A DNA stretch of 64,000 bases, from the NCBI GenBank assembly GCA_039566865.1, contig CM076955.1, positions 21,931,501-21,995,500 on the forward strand, in the 5' to 3' direction. Source of the stretch: Aurelia coerulea. Its lineage: Eukaryota > Cnidaria > Scyphozoa > Semaeostomeae > Ulmaridae. Shown piece after piece: positions 54,103-64,000 of the stretch. Position 1 is the stretch's first letter. Every line of letters begins with the position of its first letter. The translations under genes and the position numbers were made by a program. The notes beneath the pieces were generated by a model. The model searched no databases and had not been told where the DNA came from. It saw only the letters and a program-made list of their open reading frames with translations.

Positions 54103-55440
54103 ATGGCCTCCAATGCTTCAACAAGTGGAGTTGTGAGAGATCGAAAAGACATGCGAAGATCATTTTTACAATGGAAAAAGAAGACGAAGACATTTCTTCG
54201 TGCCAAAGCAGCTGAATTTGGCCTTGAACAGCAAGGGACCAAGGAGACATTAGCATTGAGAATACACTCTCTTCTTCACCCGAACATGCCGAATTCACCT
54301 GCATATGAATCAAATGAGGAACAGGAGATAGCCGAGCCAATGTCGCCACAATTGAGCATCGCCAGCACCACCCACAGCATGCCACCACCCGAAGCGCCGA
54401 AAAACATGGTATCGATGAGCCTTGACGATTTAAAAGCTCTGATGAAAGACGTGTCTTCAAAATCAAACCATCAAGCTAGCATCAACCACCCTCTCGTCCC
54501 ACAACCTAGTACCCTACAGCTTTCCCCAGCTTCAACGATTTCCCACCCTACCCATGCTCCCATTCCTTCAGCAGTCAACGTTCAGCCAGCCGGAAACCTT
54601 TCATCATCCTTGCCCGCCGCCGAACCTTCGCCAGCAGAATATCAAATACCGCCAGCCGCCGACAACCTTCTGCACAGAGGTAACATTAATTCTTTATTCC
54701 ATTCTCCTTTAAGTTCTTTGCCTCCGCTTTCTCCAAAATTAATCAAAGCTATGAAAGCAAAAGAGTACATTGACTTGAACACGTTATTACCAAATTCTCT
54801 ATACGATACGACATCAAATCAATCTTACAGCCTTCAGGTTCAGCCTGGTGGCTCCGGCGATGAAACCGTATCTTTGACACAAACACGCAAATCAATGCAA
54901 AAAATCACCAATTTTGTGTCTTGGATGGAGGCCTGGAACGTTTTTATAAGAGCAATGGTACATTTCCACCCTGTGTTAGCCCCCGACCTTTTGGCCTATC
55001 AAGAATCTTTTGGGGCTTTGTGTCGGAGTTATAATTTTCAGGCATGTTATAAATACGACATAGCCTTTCGAATGAACATAGCACGCAATCATTTTTTGCT
55101 TTGGTCAAGATTAGACGAATATGCCTTCAACCGTTTCCTCCGATGCACCCCACCAAACCAATCTTTGACCTGTTTTCGTTGCCACACAGCTGGGCACTTT
55201 GCGGCAGATTGCCCAAAGTCAGAAAGTTTTGGTTTACAAACCGATGAAAACAGATTTTTTCGGGCCCAACCAACACCATCCCAACACAGTTTTCGAGCCA
55301 AACAAGGACAAATTCAAACCCCCTGCCGCCATTACAACAACTACAACAACTGCAGGGAACCCAATTGCCGTTGGCAACATGTTTGTGCAAGATGCAGAGG
55401 GCCTCACCCAGCAACAGATTGTCCGAGAATTAAAAACTAA
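54103..55440 (+). CDS. Gag-like protein of the retroelement
   Basis: About 445 codons from ATG (MASNASTSG), the first in-frame ATG after the A1 repeat. The open frame extends upstream without ATG. Near the N terminus, FLRAKAAEFGLEQQGTKETL resembles a SAP-type DNA-binding helix pair. A long Pro/Ser-rich middle follows. Near the C terminus CFRCHTAGHFAADC is a CCHC zinc knuckle, followed by a Cys/His-rich stretch and a second knuckle (CARCRGPHPATDC). It overlaps the RT frame by about 240 bases. Probable role: nucleic-acid-binding capsid-like protein of the element. Confidence 0.8.
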   Translation: MASNASTSGVVRDRKDMRRSFLQWKKKTKTFLRAKAAEFGLEQQGTKETLALRIHSLLHPNMPNSPAYESNEEQEIAEPMSPQLSIASTTHSMPPPEAPKNMVSMSLDDLKALMKDVSSKSNHQASINHPLVPQPSTLQLSPASTISHPTHAPIPSAVNVQPAGNLSSSLPAAEPSPAEYQIPPAADNLLHRGNINSLFHSPLSSLPPLSPKLIKAMKAKEYIDLNTLLPNSLYDTTSNQSYSLQVQPGGSGDETVSLTQTRKSMQKITNFVSWMEAWNVFIRAMVHFHPVLAPDLLAYQESFGALCRSYNFQACYKYDIAFRMNIARNHFLLWSRLDEYAFNRFLRCTPPNQSLTCFRCHTAGHFAADCPKSESFGLQTDENRFFRAQPTPSQHSFRAKQGQIQTPCRHYNNYNNCREPNCRWQHVCARCRGPHPATDCPRIKN

Positions 55441-56480
55441 CTTTCACGCTATTCCGCCTAAAGCTGTCACGCCTATTGACGTAACTAACCTTTCAATCGA
55501 ACTTGACAGTCATCCTGACCGCGTATTTGTAGAGAATTTAATTAGAAGTTTTGATGCAGGGTTTTCAATTGGCTATTCCGGTCCGGAACTTTCAAATGTT
55601 GCTCATAATCTTCAGTCTGCCTCGACCAACATTCCTGCAATTTTCAACTGTGTAGTGGAAGAGCTCAAACAACACCGCATGGCGGGCCCCTTTGACATCC
55701 AGCCTTTGCCTAACTTTCGTACGTCACCGATTGGAGTCGTGCCTAAAAAAGAACCTAACAGATTCCGCATGATCACAGACTTGTCGTCACCTAAAGGTTT
55801 ATCCATCAATGACTTTATAAGCGACGATGAAGCGTCTGTATCCTTCAACAGCTTTGACAACGCGGTAGAACTTGTTGCAAGCTTAGGACGGGGGGCTCTC
55901 ATGGCGAAACTAGATGTAAAAAGTGCCTTTCGTATCTGCCCCGTTCAGGAGAGTGACTGGCATTACCTTGGGTTCTCGTTCCTTGGATATTTCTTCGTGG
56001 ATTTGTGCCTTCCATTTGGCCTTCGTTCCTCAGTAGAAAGATTTACGCAATTATCAGATAGTCTGCTTTGGATCATGAAATCAAATTATAACATCAAGAA
56101 TTCGACTCATTATTTGGACGATTTTTTCTTAGCTGGACCCCCGTCATCAAGTCAATGCCTACAAGACATGGGTAAAACAATATCTCTATTCAAAAAGTTG
56201 GGTGTTCCTCTTGCCCCTGAAAAAATGGTAGGCCCAATTTCGTGCTTGACTTTCTTGGGGATAGAAATAGATACCACATTAATGTCATTGAAACTGCCAG
56301 AAGAAAAGTTCGCAGAACTTGTTTCTCTCATCGCAGAATGGAAAACAAAGAAAAAATGCACGAAGAGGGACCTTCTTTCCCTAGTTGGGAAGCTATCCTT
56401 CGCGTCAAAAGTTATCCCATCAGGCCGTATTTTCCTTAGACGTCTGATAATTTTGTCAACAACAGTCAAACAGCTGAGTC
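55199..56480 (+). pseudogene. Reverse transcriptase, 5' part (interrupted by insertion)
   Basis: Open in the +1 frame relative to gag; the first ATG is at 55244. RT landmarks in order are RFRMITDLSSPKG, LMAKLDVKSAFRI, LPFGLRSS and the catalytic YLDDFF at about 56110. Then comes a thumb/connection region with FLGIEID and the GKLSFASKVIPSGRIFLRRL segment, which is typical of DIRS/Ngaro-type RTs. The frame runs into a 4.6-kb DNA insertion at 56481 and ends in foreign sequence, so no full-length product can be made. Confidence 0.85.
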
Positions 56481-59400
56481 GGCCAGGTCGAAAACTCGGA
56501 CTTCTCGGACATCTCGGACCAGATCGTCCGAGTTTTCTAAGTCCGAGTTTTCGAATTAGCCCTAGTTCAAACTCGAAAACACAGACTTCTCGGACGAAAT
56601 GGTCCGACTTTTCCTTTCTCCAACTTATCGAATTTCTCCTATGCTCTAGAAGAAAACTCGGACATGTCGGAACTCGAAAACACGGACTTCTCGGACGAAA
56701 TGTTCCGACTTTTTGGGTATCAAAAGCAGAAAATTTTGCAAGAGCAAGTAGAGCAGGCTGTCCCAAACATGTGAAAAGGGAATATTTTGTTGGATTTGAT
56801 TATGTAGATCAAAAGGGAATCTTTTTAGAAATTGTTATGTTCTAGAGCAGATAAGAAAACGTTTATTCGTGGGCACAACCCCAGTGGCGAATCTAGCGGT
56901 CATGCTGCTCATGCTCAGCATGACCAACAATTTTCAGAGATATCATGAATATTTTTTCACCAGAAAAAATATTTCTTTGAAAAACTTTCTTTAAAATCAC
57001 AACATATGTCATAGTACAACAAATTTTACCCTTAGCATCTTGACCTGTCGATACCTTGGTCCCCTGTGTTAACTCGTGCTCGATTCGGAGCGCCAGACCT
57101 ATCATAGGGTTTCTATACTAATGTTGTAGCTACACTGTGCAGTTATGGTCAAATTTCACTGTTTTCCGTACTGGTTCCCTATGTTATGTCTTGCCGATCT
57201 GAAATCGCAGGAGATGGGTCATTATAATCATAAACCTAGCAATGAATTGATTGGCTGGAGCTGATCTAACGCATGCCCATTGCGCCAGTTTTCGACATAA
57301 GGTCCTGCGGAAGTTCAAAAGCAGGATACGCATTGAAACAATGGAAATGATGACGATATAAACTTTGTTTTGTGAGATTGACTGGCCTAGGCTCCGTTCA
57401 AGATGAAGTGTCAGTGCCCCTACATACACGTCTGGTTGGAGAATTATTATTTGAATTTTGATTATTGTGGAATGCAAAGATTCACTGGAAGTCCTTCTTT
57501 ATCGAGGGAGACATTGTGCAGCCTAGTTCTCAAGAAAATCTTGTGCAGCTTCAGGCTAGCAGAAGCCAGAAAGGGAGGGTATGTGATTGTAGGCCTAGGC
57601 CAATAACCAAACGCCAACTGCAAAGCAAAGCTTGTTCTGAAGAGGAAGGACAGTGTCCCAAGATATTCCAAGAAGTCTCGTGGTAAATGAAGGAAGGTAG
57701 AAAGGTAGGCTGTGGGGGAAATTCCAGTACTGTGAAAATAAATAATTAAGAAACTATTTATTTTGATAAAGGAGGTGCCTAACATATTTTACAGTCTTTT
57801 CACTCGTTTCCTGTATCATATTACTCGAGAAGTACTTGAGCAATGTCTAAACATTGGAAATGCTTACAAAAACATCGTTTTGAAATGTTCATAAGGGCAT
57901 AGGCAGTGACCATGAAGATTGTTATAGAACCTGTAAGAAACTCATAAGAAACTCTGAGTACTGAAAATCTGATATTTTTAAGAAACTTTCAGTACCGAGC
58001 AAAATTCTTAGTTTCTCATAAAAAAATATGCGCAAGTGTTCTCTTTGCCATATTCATAGACAAGCCTAGTATTTTAGACTTACCTTCGAAGAAAATTGTC
58101 CTGTTCTTGCAGTATTATCATAATTTGTTGCTGACAAAAGGAACTTTTGCAAGATAATTTTCTCTCTGCATTATTATTATCTCCAAGGTATTTTGCTTTG
58201 GCTAGGAAGGGGGGGGGGGGGTGCTCAGGTTACTCTTTGGGTCTAAAACTTTGACAAAAAAATAATATTTTTGGGTTTGTCATTTGTACAAGAATTTCTA
58301 TGAGTTCCCTGAACTTCTGGATTATTTTCTGGGTCTCAAACTGAGAAAAATTGAATAGAATATAAAAATGAATTTACAAACAAAATCAAAGTCAAGCAGC
58401 ATTATCAAAATACGCGAACATTTAAATATATACATTACATGAAATCTATCAGTTCAGGGCATTTTCCATATATTGTTGATGACAAAGAATAAATAGTTTT
58501 GGCTATGTAGGCTAAGAAAAGTTATCTTGTGGGTCCATTTTGATGCTAGAAAATTTTTTTGGTTGATATTTTGTACCACAGCCAGAGCACCCTTACCCTA
58601 TTTATATAAGAATAACCCCCCACCAGGTTATTATCAGCATATGTGTTACTAACCAAACGAGCTTTCCAAGAGAACTTTGCTTTTTCTGCTTCTGTTGCCT
58701 TCTCCCTTCTGCTTAAAAAGATATTCCTGTGATTTGGGACTTGAGTTTCAGTCAATGATCTTTTCATTGAGGATTAAACAATGGCAACTGCTCAACAGAA
58801 ATGATTGTATGACATCTGAAACCCTAACACATGCCTGCCAGATTAGTGATGAACAAATGTTTTACTGCTGATATGCCTGTTTTGAAACAAGAAAATTTTT
58901 GAGAACAATTCTTGGCCTAAAGTGTTTGAAAATAAGAATTTTTCATGAATGTATAGGTGTATTTTATATCTCTACAGAAATGGCATTGTTCAAGCCTTTT
59001 TACAACAATGGGCGTTCCCAGGCAGAAAAATGGGCGCGGCACAAGATATTTTCCGCGCCGTTTCCGCCTCCGGCGCAAGGAGCCTCTTCTATTCGCCTTC
59101 CGCCCAGAGCATGACCTACCATTTTCGCTCAGCTTCGCCACTGCACAACCCGGTACGAATCCAAGTTCGAATACAACGTCAAATACCCCCCGGGGGGCTG
59201 ATAGTTAGTTTCTAAAATTTTGGGACACTATTGCCTCAAACAGTTTCTGAATGAGTTTCCTTAATTCTTTAATTTTGGGGTACTATGTATTGCTTCCAAC
59301 AGTTTCTGGATGAGTTTCTTTTATTTCTAATTCCGCAAGCGTAGAGTTAATTTTTGTTTTGTTAGAAGGGCTCCCAAATCTATGAGTGACCTGGGAAAAT

Positions 59401-59539
59401 TAAAGCTGCAAATTTCAAAAATACCTTGTCTTTTTAATTCACATTAGGGTACTGTAGTTTCATAACAGGGTGAAATATTAGTAATATTGCATGGCAAGGT
59501 GAAATATTGATAATACATATATTCTATAAATTCACACTC

Positions 59540-59590
59540 AATTGCTGTTGTTTTTTCGTCGTATTGCGGTATTTCTCCCTTCGAATCTAT
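59540..59590 (+). mobile_element. Penelope tail fragment
   Basis: TTGCTGTTGTTTTTTCGTCG and ATTGCGGTATTTCT match the 3' tail at 16405-16440. Confidence 0.5.
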
Positions 59591-60136
59591 TCATTCGTTT
59601 GTCACCAAAAGCATCTTCGGATCCGACGATAGACGACGCTGGTACATTAATTTTTTTATATGAGAAACCGCTTATCAGAAACGGTAGGCTCAATTTTTCG
59701 AAAGTCAAGGAACGACCCTACCTAATTGAAAAAGCTAGGAAACTTTTGTAATTTACAATTTTGATTTTCCTTTCGCACTCAAAAATGTTTGACAGTGTGC
59801 AGTTATAGCAACTGTTTGGAAATTATTTTGATTCCGAATTGTGTTATTTACTTGTTTTGAGATCTTACCATTACCAATTATTTCGGGAACCCTTTAAACA
59901 ACACAGAATGAACTCTACACTTACGGCATTAAAAGTATAAGAAACATATAAGAAACTTTTGCCAGCAAAATGGCCCAAAAATTTAAGAAACTGCCTACCG
60001 GCACCGGACCTTAGCATGAATCTATGTTACCGTAGACTCTATATCTTGAAGCTGTTTTCGCTTTATTGTAGCGAACAAAATATGAAAACGGAGCAAAGAG
60101 CCCGGGTGGGAATGCACATATTTTGGATAACGGGAC

Positions 60137-60320
60137 GTGACATCGGGAAGGGTATCGATTTCCGCGAATTTGATCTAAGGAACGGTATTGATTTTCGCAA
60201 TTTTCGTACAAGGAACGGTATCGATTCTCGCGATTTTGGTATAAGCACAAGATCGGATATACGTTTTCAGAAAATTGGTATAAGGTCAGGTGTACTTTTT
60301 CGGAAAATTGGTATAAGGAA
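60137..60320 (+). repeat. Degenerate tandem repeat of about 30 bp
   Basis: Repeats of AAGGAACGGTATCGATTTTC and GGAAAATTGGTATAAGG type, five to six copies, degenerate. They keep a 155-codon frame open. Confidence 0.6.
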
Positions 60321-61087
60321 CGGGCATGTTTTTGAAGCTTCGATGGCACGTCCTCGACCAAATCCTGGTCAAGTAACGCCCCCCCCCCCCCCCGATGCAA
60401 GATGCAATACACGAATATTCACGTAAGAAATTAAGAATTGGGGCCAAGTTTCTCAACGTTTTCAGATTTCCTCCTTGAACAGTTAAAGACATGATTTTTC
60501 AAGCCGTTGCAATGTTTAGATATTACTCAAATTTCTTCCGAGTAATATGATGCAGGAAACAAGTCAAAATGAAGCAAAAATGCTTTCTTAATTTGTTGAC
60601 GATCTGAATGTTGAGTTTCTTATAAGCAGTTTCTTACGTGTAAATAACGGGGCAGTGTCTTATAAACAGTTTCTTATAAAGAAATTACGTGTAAATAACG
60701 GGGCAGACTCTACATTGCCCGATTGCCACTGGATTCAAAATCAGGGCCTTCTTTTACATACCAGCTAGCGAGGCAATTGGTCCCTTGTTTGTATCTATTG
60801 TTTTTCCTGTAGATAATGTAGAAAATGAAATTCAATAAATTGGGAAAAAATCGGACTATTTCGTCCGAGAAGTCCGTGTTTTCGAGTTCCGACATGTCCG
60901 AGTTCTCTTCTAGAGCATAGGAGAAATTCGATAAGTTGGAGAAGGGAAAAGTCGGACCATTTCGTCCGAGAAGTCCGTGTTTTCGAGTTTGAACTAGGGC
61001 TAATTCGAAAACTCGGACTTAGAAAACTCGGACAATCTGGTCCGAGATGTCCGAGATGTCCGAGAAGTCCGAGTTTTCGACCTGGCC

Positions 61088-61651
61088 CAGCTGAGTCACC
61101 GTATTTCACTGAATTCTGAGGCCAGGAAAGACATTTTGTGGTGGGCTGAATATCTACCATCTTGGAACGGCCGTTATAAGATACTCAACCCAGCTACGAC
61201 CCCCTGTCACGACTTGAATATTTTCACGGACGCCTCCGGAGAAATCGGTTATGGGATTTATAACGACGGGGAATGGGTTTCACAAAAATGGCCAGAAGCA
61301 GTCAAAGCAAAATCAATTCAATGGAAAGAACTTTTTCCTGTCTATTTGTGTTGCCTTCTCTGGGCTTCTAGCTTTCGTGGCAAGCGCCTGTTATTTCATT
61401 GTGACAATCTAGCAATCGTAAACATTTGGTCGGCTCAGTCTTCTAAATGCCCAGAGATTATGGCAATTCTCAGAAAACTGTTTTTTATATCAGCAAAGAA
61501 CGAATTTACCGTTAATATTAGACATATTCCGGGGGTCAACAACATAGTAGCAGACTGCTTATCTCGTTTGCAACTGAAAAAGTTTTTCCAGCTGATGCCC
61601 AATGCCAAAAAAACCCCCATCGAGGTACCTGACACAATTTGGCAGTGTTAG
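61088..61651 (+). pseudogene. RNase H region of the interrupted RT gene, 3' part
   Basis: It continues the RT frame exactly after one copy of the target duplication. ILWWAEYLPSWNG is the DIRS/Ngaro-type RT-RNase H connector. The RNase H acidic residues are visible in FTDASGEIGYGIY, QWKELFPV, FHCDNLAIV and NIVADCLSR. It ends with a stop at 61649-61651. A further open frame without ATG (to 61884) follows and may be the start of a deleted recombinase ORF. Confidence 0.85.
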
Positions 61652-61814
61652 ATTTTGAAAAATCAGATTCCAAACATCGAACTCGTCCCGACTCGTTCAC
61701 TGTTGATGAAATCTCGACGACCCGCAAAAGTCAAATAGACAAAATCAAAGTCAGTAAAGAAGTGGAAGGCGTTTTAACTATTAGTCGAGTCACGCGGCTT
61801 TTGGGCGTATTTTG

Positions 61815-62362
61815 GCGATTAGGCCACCACAAAATGGTGGCTATTTACATTAGGCCTAACAAAGTATTATTAGCTAGGCCCTGATATTACTTAATATAGT
61901 ATCTATTTAGTAGTTTCATTTGTTTACGTGGCTCATTATGAGCCACCCTGTTAAAAGTTGTGGTCCTACCCTGGGCACTTCATGGCAAGGCAAACAAGAA
62001 GGGTCTGAGGGCAGGAAATCCCTGCAGCTGACCAACCAAAATGTTTTGTCTTATTGGCCCAGAAAAATTCAAAGAAATAAATTAAAGTGATTAAAACCCT
62101 GGGTACTTCATGGCAGGACCACACCAAGGCCTGAGGGCATGGGCATGTAACCCGTGCAGCTGGCCACCCTGGTACCTGTCGTGCAGACCCAAGGGCAAAA
62201 ATAGAAAGACGAATAAATTTGAATGCCAGATACGACCCCAAAAGCTGCCAACAAATGACGTTGTTTGTTTCAGTGTGGACACCTTGCATGGACTGTAGAA
62301 GACTGAGTAGTTTTAAGTGGCGCTAGGCCATAAGGGCGTTAATCGCCGTTTACGAAGTAAAT
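61815..62362 (+). repeat. Split direct repeat B1
   Basis: Begins GCGATTAGGCCACCACAAAA and ends CGTTTACGAAGTAAAT. It contains an internal diverged duplication around CCCTGGG(C/T)ACTTCATGGCA. B2 at 62710-63250 is nearly identical, with a few substitutions and indels. Confidence 0.93.
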
Positions 62363-62560
62363 GTAAGATTAACGACAAAAGGCCTAGAATTGGTTTAACC
62401 CCCGTCTTTCGTTGTTAGGACCCAATCCTCAAACTAAATTCAGACTTAGTCCCCCGGTGCGTCATATCCAGGTGAGGTTGCCGATACCCTTACACATGCA
62501 GTTAAACATTCAGTTGTTTCCTGAAGCGTTCGAAGCAAGTCGAAGACAAGTCTTTGTTTC
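62363..62560 (+). repeat. Split direct repeat A2
   Basis: Copy of A1, placed immediately after B1. A 149-bp spacer that includes a run of C follows before B2. Confidence 0.93.
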
Positions 62561-62709
62561 CCTCCCACCCTCCCTCTAAGTAAATACGATAAACCCCCCC
62601 CCCCTCCTTTGGGTCGTTCTGGCCTCTCCCACTAAGTATCGGACGTTTCCAAAAAATCATACAATTAGCACAGCCAGCACAGCCAGTCTTCTTAGCCAAA
62701 CCATGTCCT

Positions 62710-63250
62710 GCGATTAGGCCACCACAAAATGGTGGCTATTTACATTAGGCCTAACAAAGTATTATTAGCTAGGCCCTGATATTACTTAATATAGTATCTA
62801 TTTAGTAGTTTCATTTGTTTACGTGGCTCATTATGAGCCACCCTGTTAAAAGTTGTGGTCCTACCCTGGGTACTTCATGGCAAGGCAAACAAGAAGGGTC
62901 TGAGGGCAGGAAATCCCTGCAGCTGACCAACCAAAATGTCTTGTCTTGTTGGCCCAGAAAAAATTCAAAGAAATAAATTAAAGTGATGAAAACCCTGGGT
63001 ACTTCATGGCAGGACCACACCAAGGCCTGAGGGCAGGTAAACCCTGCAGCTGGCCACCCTGGTACCTGTCGTGCAGACCCAAGGGCAAAATAGAAAGAAG
63101 AATAAATTTGAATGCCAGATACGACCCCAAAAGCTGCCAAAAAATGACGTTGTTGTTTCTGTGTGAACACCTTGAATGGACTGTAGAAGACTGAGTAGTT
63201 TTAAGTGGCGCTAGGCCATAAGGGCGTTAATCGCCGTTTACGAAGTAAAT
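62710..63250 (+). repeat. Split direct repeat B2
   Basis: Copy of B1 that ends the retroelement. The next base resumes the satellite unit at GGTCGATTTTCCCG. Confidence 0.93.
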
Positions 63251-63770
63251 GGTCGATTTTCCCGAAAAAGCAAAGACTATAGGCTTACTTTTTGACCAAG
63301 AATAGGCATTTTCAGAATTGGTCGATTTTCCCGAAAAAGCAAAGACTATAGGCTTACTTTTTGACCAAGAATAGGCATTTTCAGAATTGGTCGATTTTCC
63401 CGAAAAAGCAAAGACTATAGGCTTACTTTTTGCCCAAGAATAGGCATTTTCAAAATAGGCCTATTTTACCGAAAAAGCAAAGACTATAGGCTTACTTTTT
63501 GCCCAAGAATAGGCATTTTTAAAATAGGCCAATTTTACCTAAAAAGCAAAGACTATAGGCTTACTTTTTGACCAAGAATAGGCATTTTCAGAATTGGTCG
63601 ATTTTCCCGAAAAAGCAAAGACTATAGCCTTACTATTTGACCAAGAATAGGGATTTTCAAAATGGGCCTATTTTACCGAAAAAGCAAAGACTATAGCCTT
63701 ACTATTTGACCAAGAATAGGCATTTTCAAAATAGGCCTATTTTACCGAAAAAGCAAAGTCTTACAGTTTA
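63251..63770 (+). repeat. About 69-bp satellite array, right part
   Basis: About 7-8 further units of the same satellite, continuing the array interrupted by the retroelement. It ends near AAAGTCTTACAGTTTAGCC. Confidence 0.96.
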
Positions 63771-64000
63771 GCCAAAAATGGGCACATAGCAAAGGATATG
63801 GAAAAAAAACAACAATTGGCTCAAATTAGAAAATGATGTTCTACATATTCTTCTTTATGGCAACAAATAGTCTCAATGAACAGATTAAATTCAAACGTAA
63901 TGCTGATATAGACTGGATTATCAACAAAAAACAAGAGCAGCTCTTTGCTGTACGGAAGTAAATGCAAAATCGTGAGGCAAGGCAGCAAACAGTCCTCCCT
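63771..64000. other. End of window, nothing recognised
   Basis: AT-rich sequence after the satellite. No gene, repeat or signal can be supported. Confidence 0.5.

Larger units (their letters stand above)
56720..60840. other. Interior of the nested element, no gene supported
   Basis: Mostly AT-rich mosaic sequence. AAGAAACT and AGTTTCTTA motifs recur on both strands (for example 57947, 57983, 59952, 59985, 60613 and 60667). A GC-rich block lies at about 59010-59110. The open stretches are short, and the longest (155 codons at 59959) crosses a tandem repeat. Confidence 0.5.
56481..61087. mobile_element. 4.6-kb long-TIR DNA element nested in the RT-RNase H gene
   Basis: Terminal inverted repeats of about 240 bp begin GGCCAGGTCGAAAACTCGGA at both ends and are more than 95 percent alike by eye. 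The right arm has one extra 9-bp GGACATCTC repeat. CAGCTGAGTC flanks both sides, a 10-bp target duplication. Long TIRs with a 9-10 bp duplication suggest a Mutator-like element. No transposase ORF was recognised inside, so it is non-autonomous. The interior holds old fragments, including a Penelope tail at 59540 and tandem repeats at 60137-60320. Confidence 0.9.
53857..63250 (+). mobile_element. Ngaro/PAT-like tyrosine-recombinase-type retroelement with split direct repeats
   Basis: Order: A1 (53857-54053), gag-like ORF, RT-RNase H, B1 (61815-62362), A2 (62363-62560), a 149-bp spacer, B2 (62710-63250). B1 and A2 abut directly. The satellite unit is interrupted exactly at both ends without target duplication, as expected of recombinase-mediated integration. 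Removing the nested insertion leaves about 4.8 kb. No recombinase domain is present between RNase H and B1, so the copy is defective or non-autonomous. The family call rests on repeat architecture and RT/RH motifs. Confidence 0.82.

Noticed and set aside
56152..56766. 204-codon minus-strand frame
   Set aside because: It is the antisense shadow of the RT gene joined to the TIR of the nested element.
59959..60426. 155-codon frame inside the nested element
   Set aside because: It crosses a degenerate 30-bp tandem repeat and a poly-C run, and no domain is recognisable.
61639..61884. Separate small gene after RNase H
   Set aside because: It has no ATG start and runs into the B1 repeat. It is better seen as a leftover of a deleted ORF in the retroelement.

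Overview
The window is eukaryotic and animal. It is AT-rich, and it carries two multi-exon genes with GT-AG introns, both on the + strand, in dense transposon and tandem-repeat DNA. The two proteins (CNOT3 and a Dispatched-family transporter) are general metazoan proteins. The repeat style (many palindromic TIR elements, a Penelope-like GIY-YIG tail, a tyrosine-recombinase-type retroelement, moderately sized introns) made me think of an anthozoan cnidarian such as a coral or sea anemone. That is an inference from style, not proof.

Layout: 1-2201 is upstream DNA with no gene I can support. 2202-36441 is CNOT3, a CCR4-NOT subunit, assembled here as 22 coding exons whose phases agree at every junction and which sum to 780 codons including the stop. 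Its introns hold most of the small repeats: at least ten palindromic or TIR elements, a Penelope-like 3' end, a 160-bp tandem array whose unit includes the 3' splice site and first 34 nt of exon 16, and an 18-copy 66-bp array. 36442-40179 is intergenic with more TIR elements. 40180-49271 is a Dispatched homologue in 4 coding exons (about 1036 aa). Its last intron holds a Penelope tail almost touching the exon 3 donor and a 304-bp near-perfect palindrome.

From about 50205 to 63770 the window is a roughly 69-bp satellite array. It is split by a retroelement at 53857-63250 with gag-like and RT-RNase H genes and A1-genes-B1-A2-B2 split direct repeats, as in Ngaro/PAT-type tyrosine-recombinase retrotransposons, and with no target-site duplication. 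That element is itself broken by a 4.6-kb long-TIR DNA element with a 10-bp target duplication. The order of events is readable: satellite first, then retroelement, then TIR element.

The two genes are not functionally linked. CNOT3 acts in mRNA deadenylation and Dispatched in release of lipid-modified Hedgehog-type ligands. No rRNA, tRNA or CRISPR was recognised.
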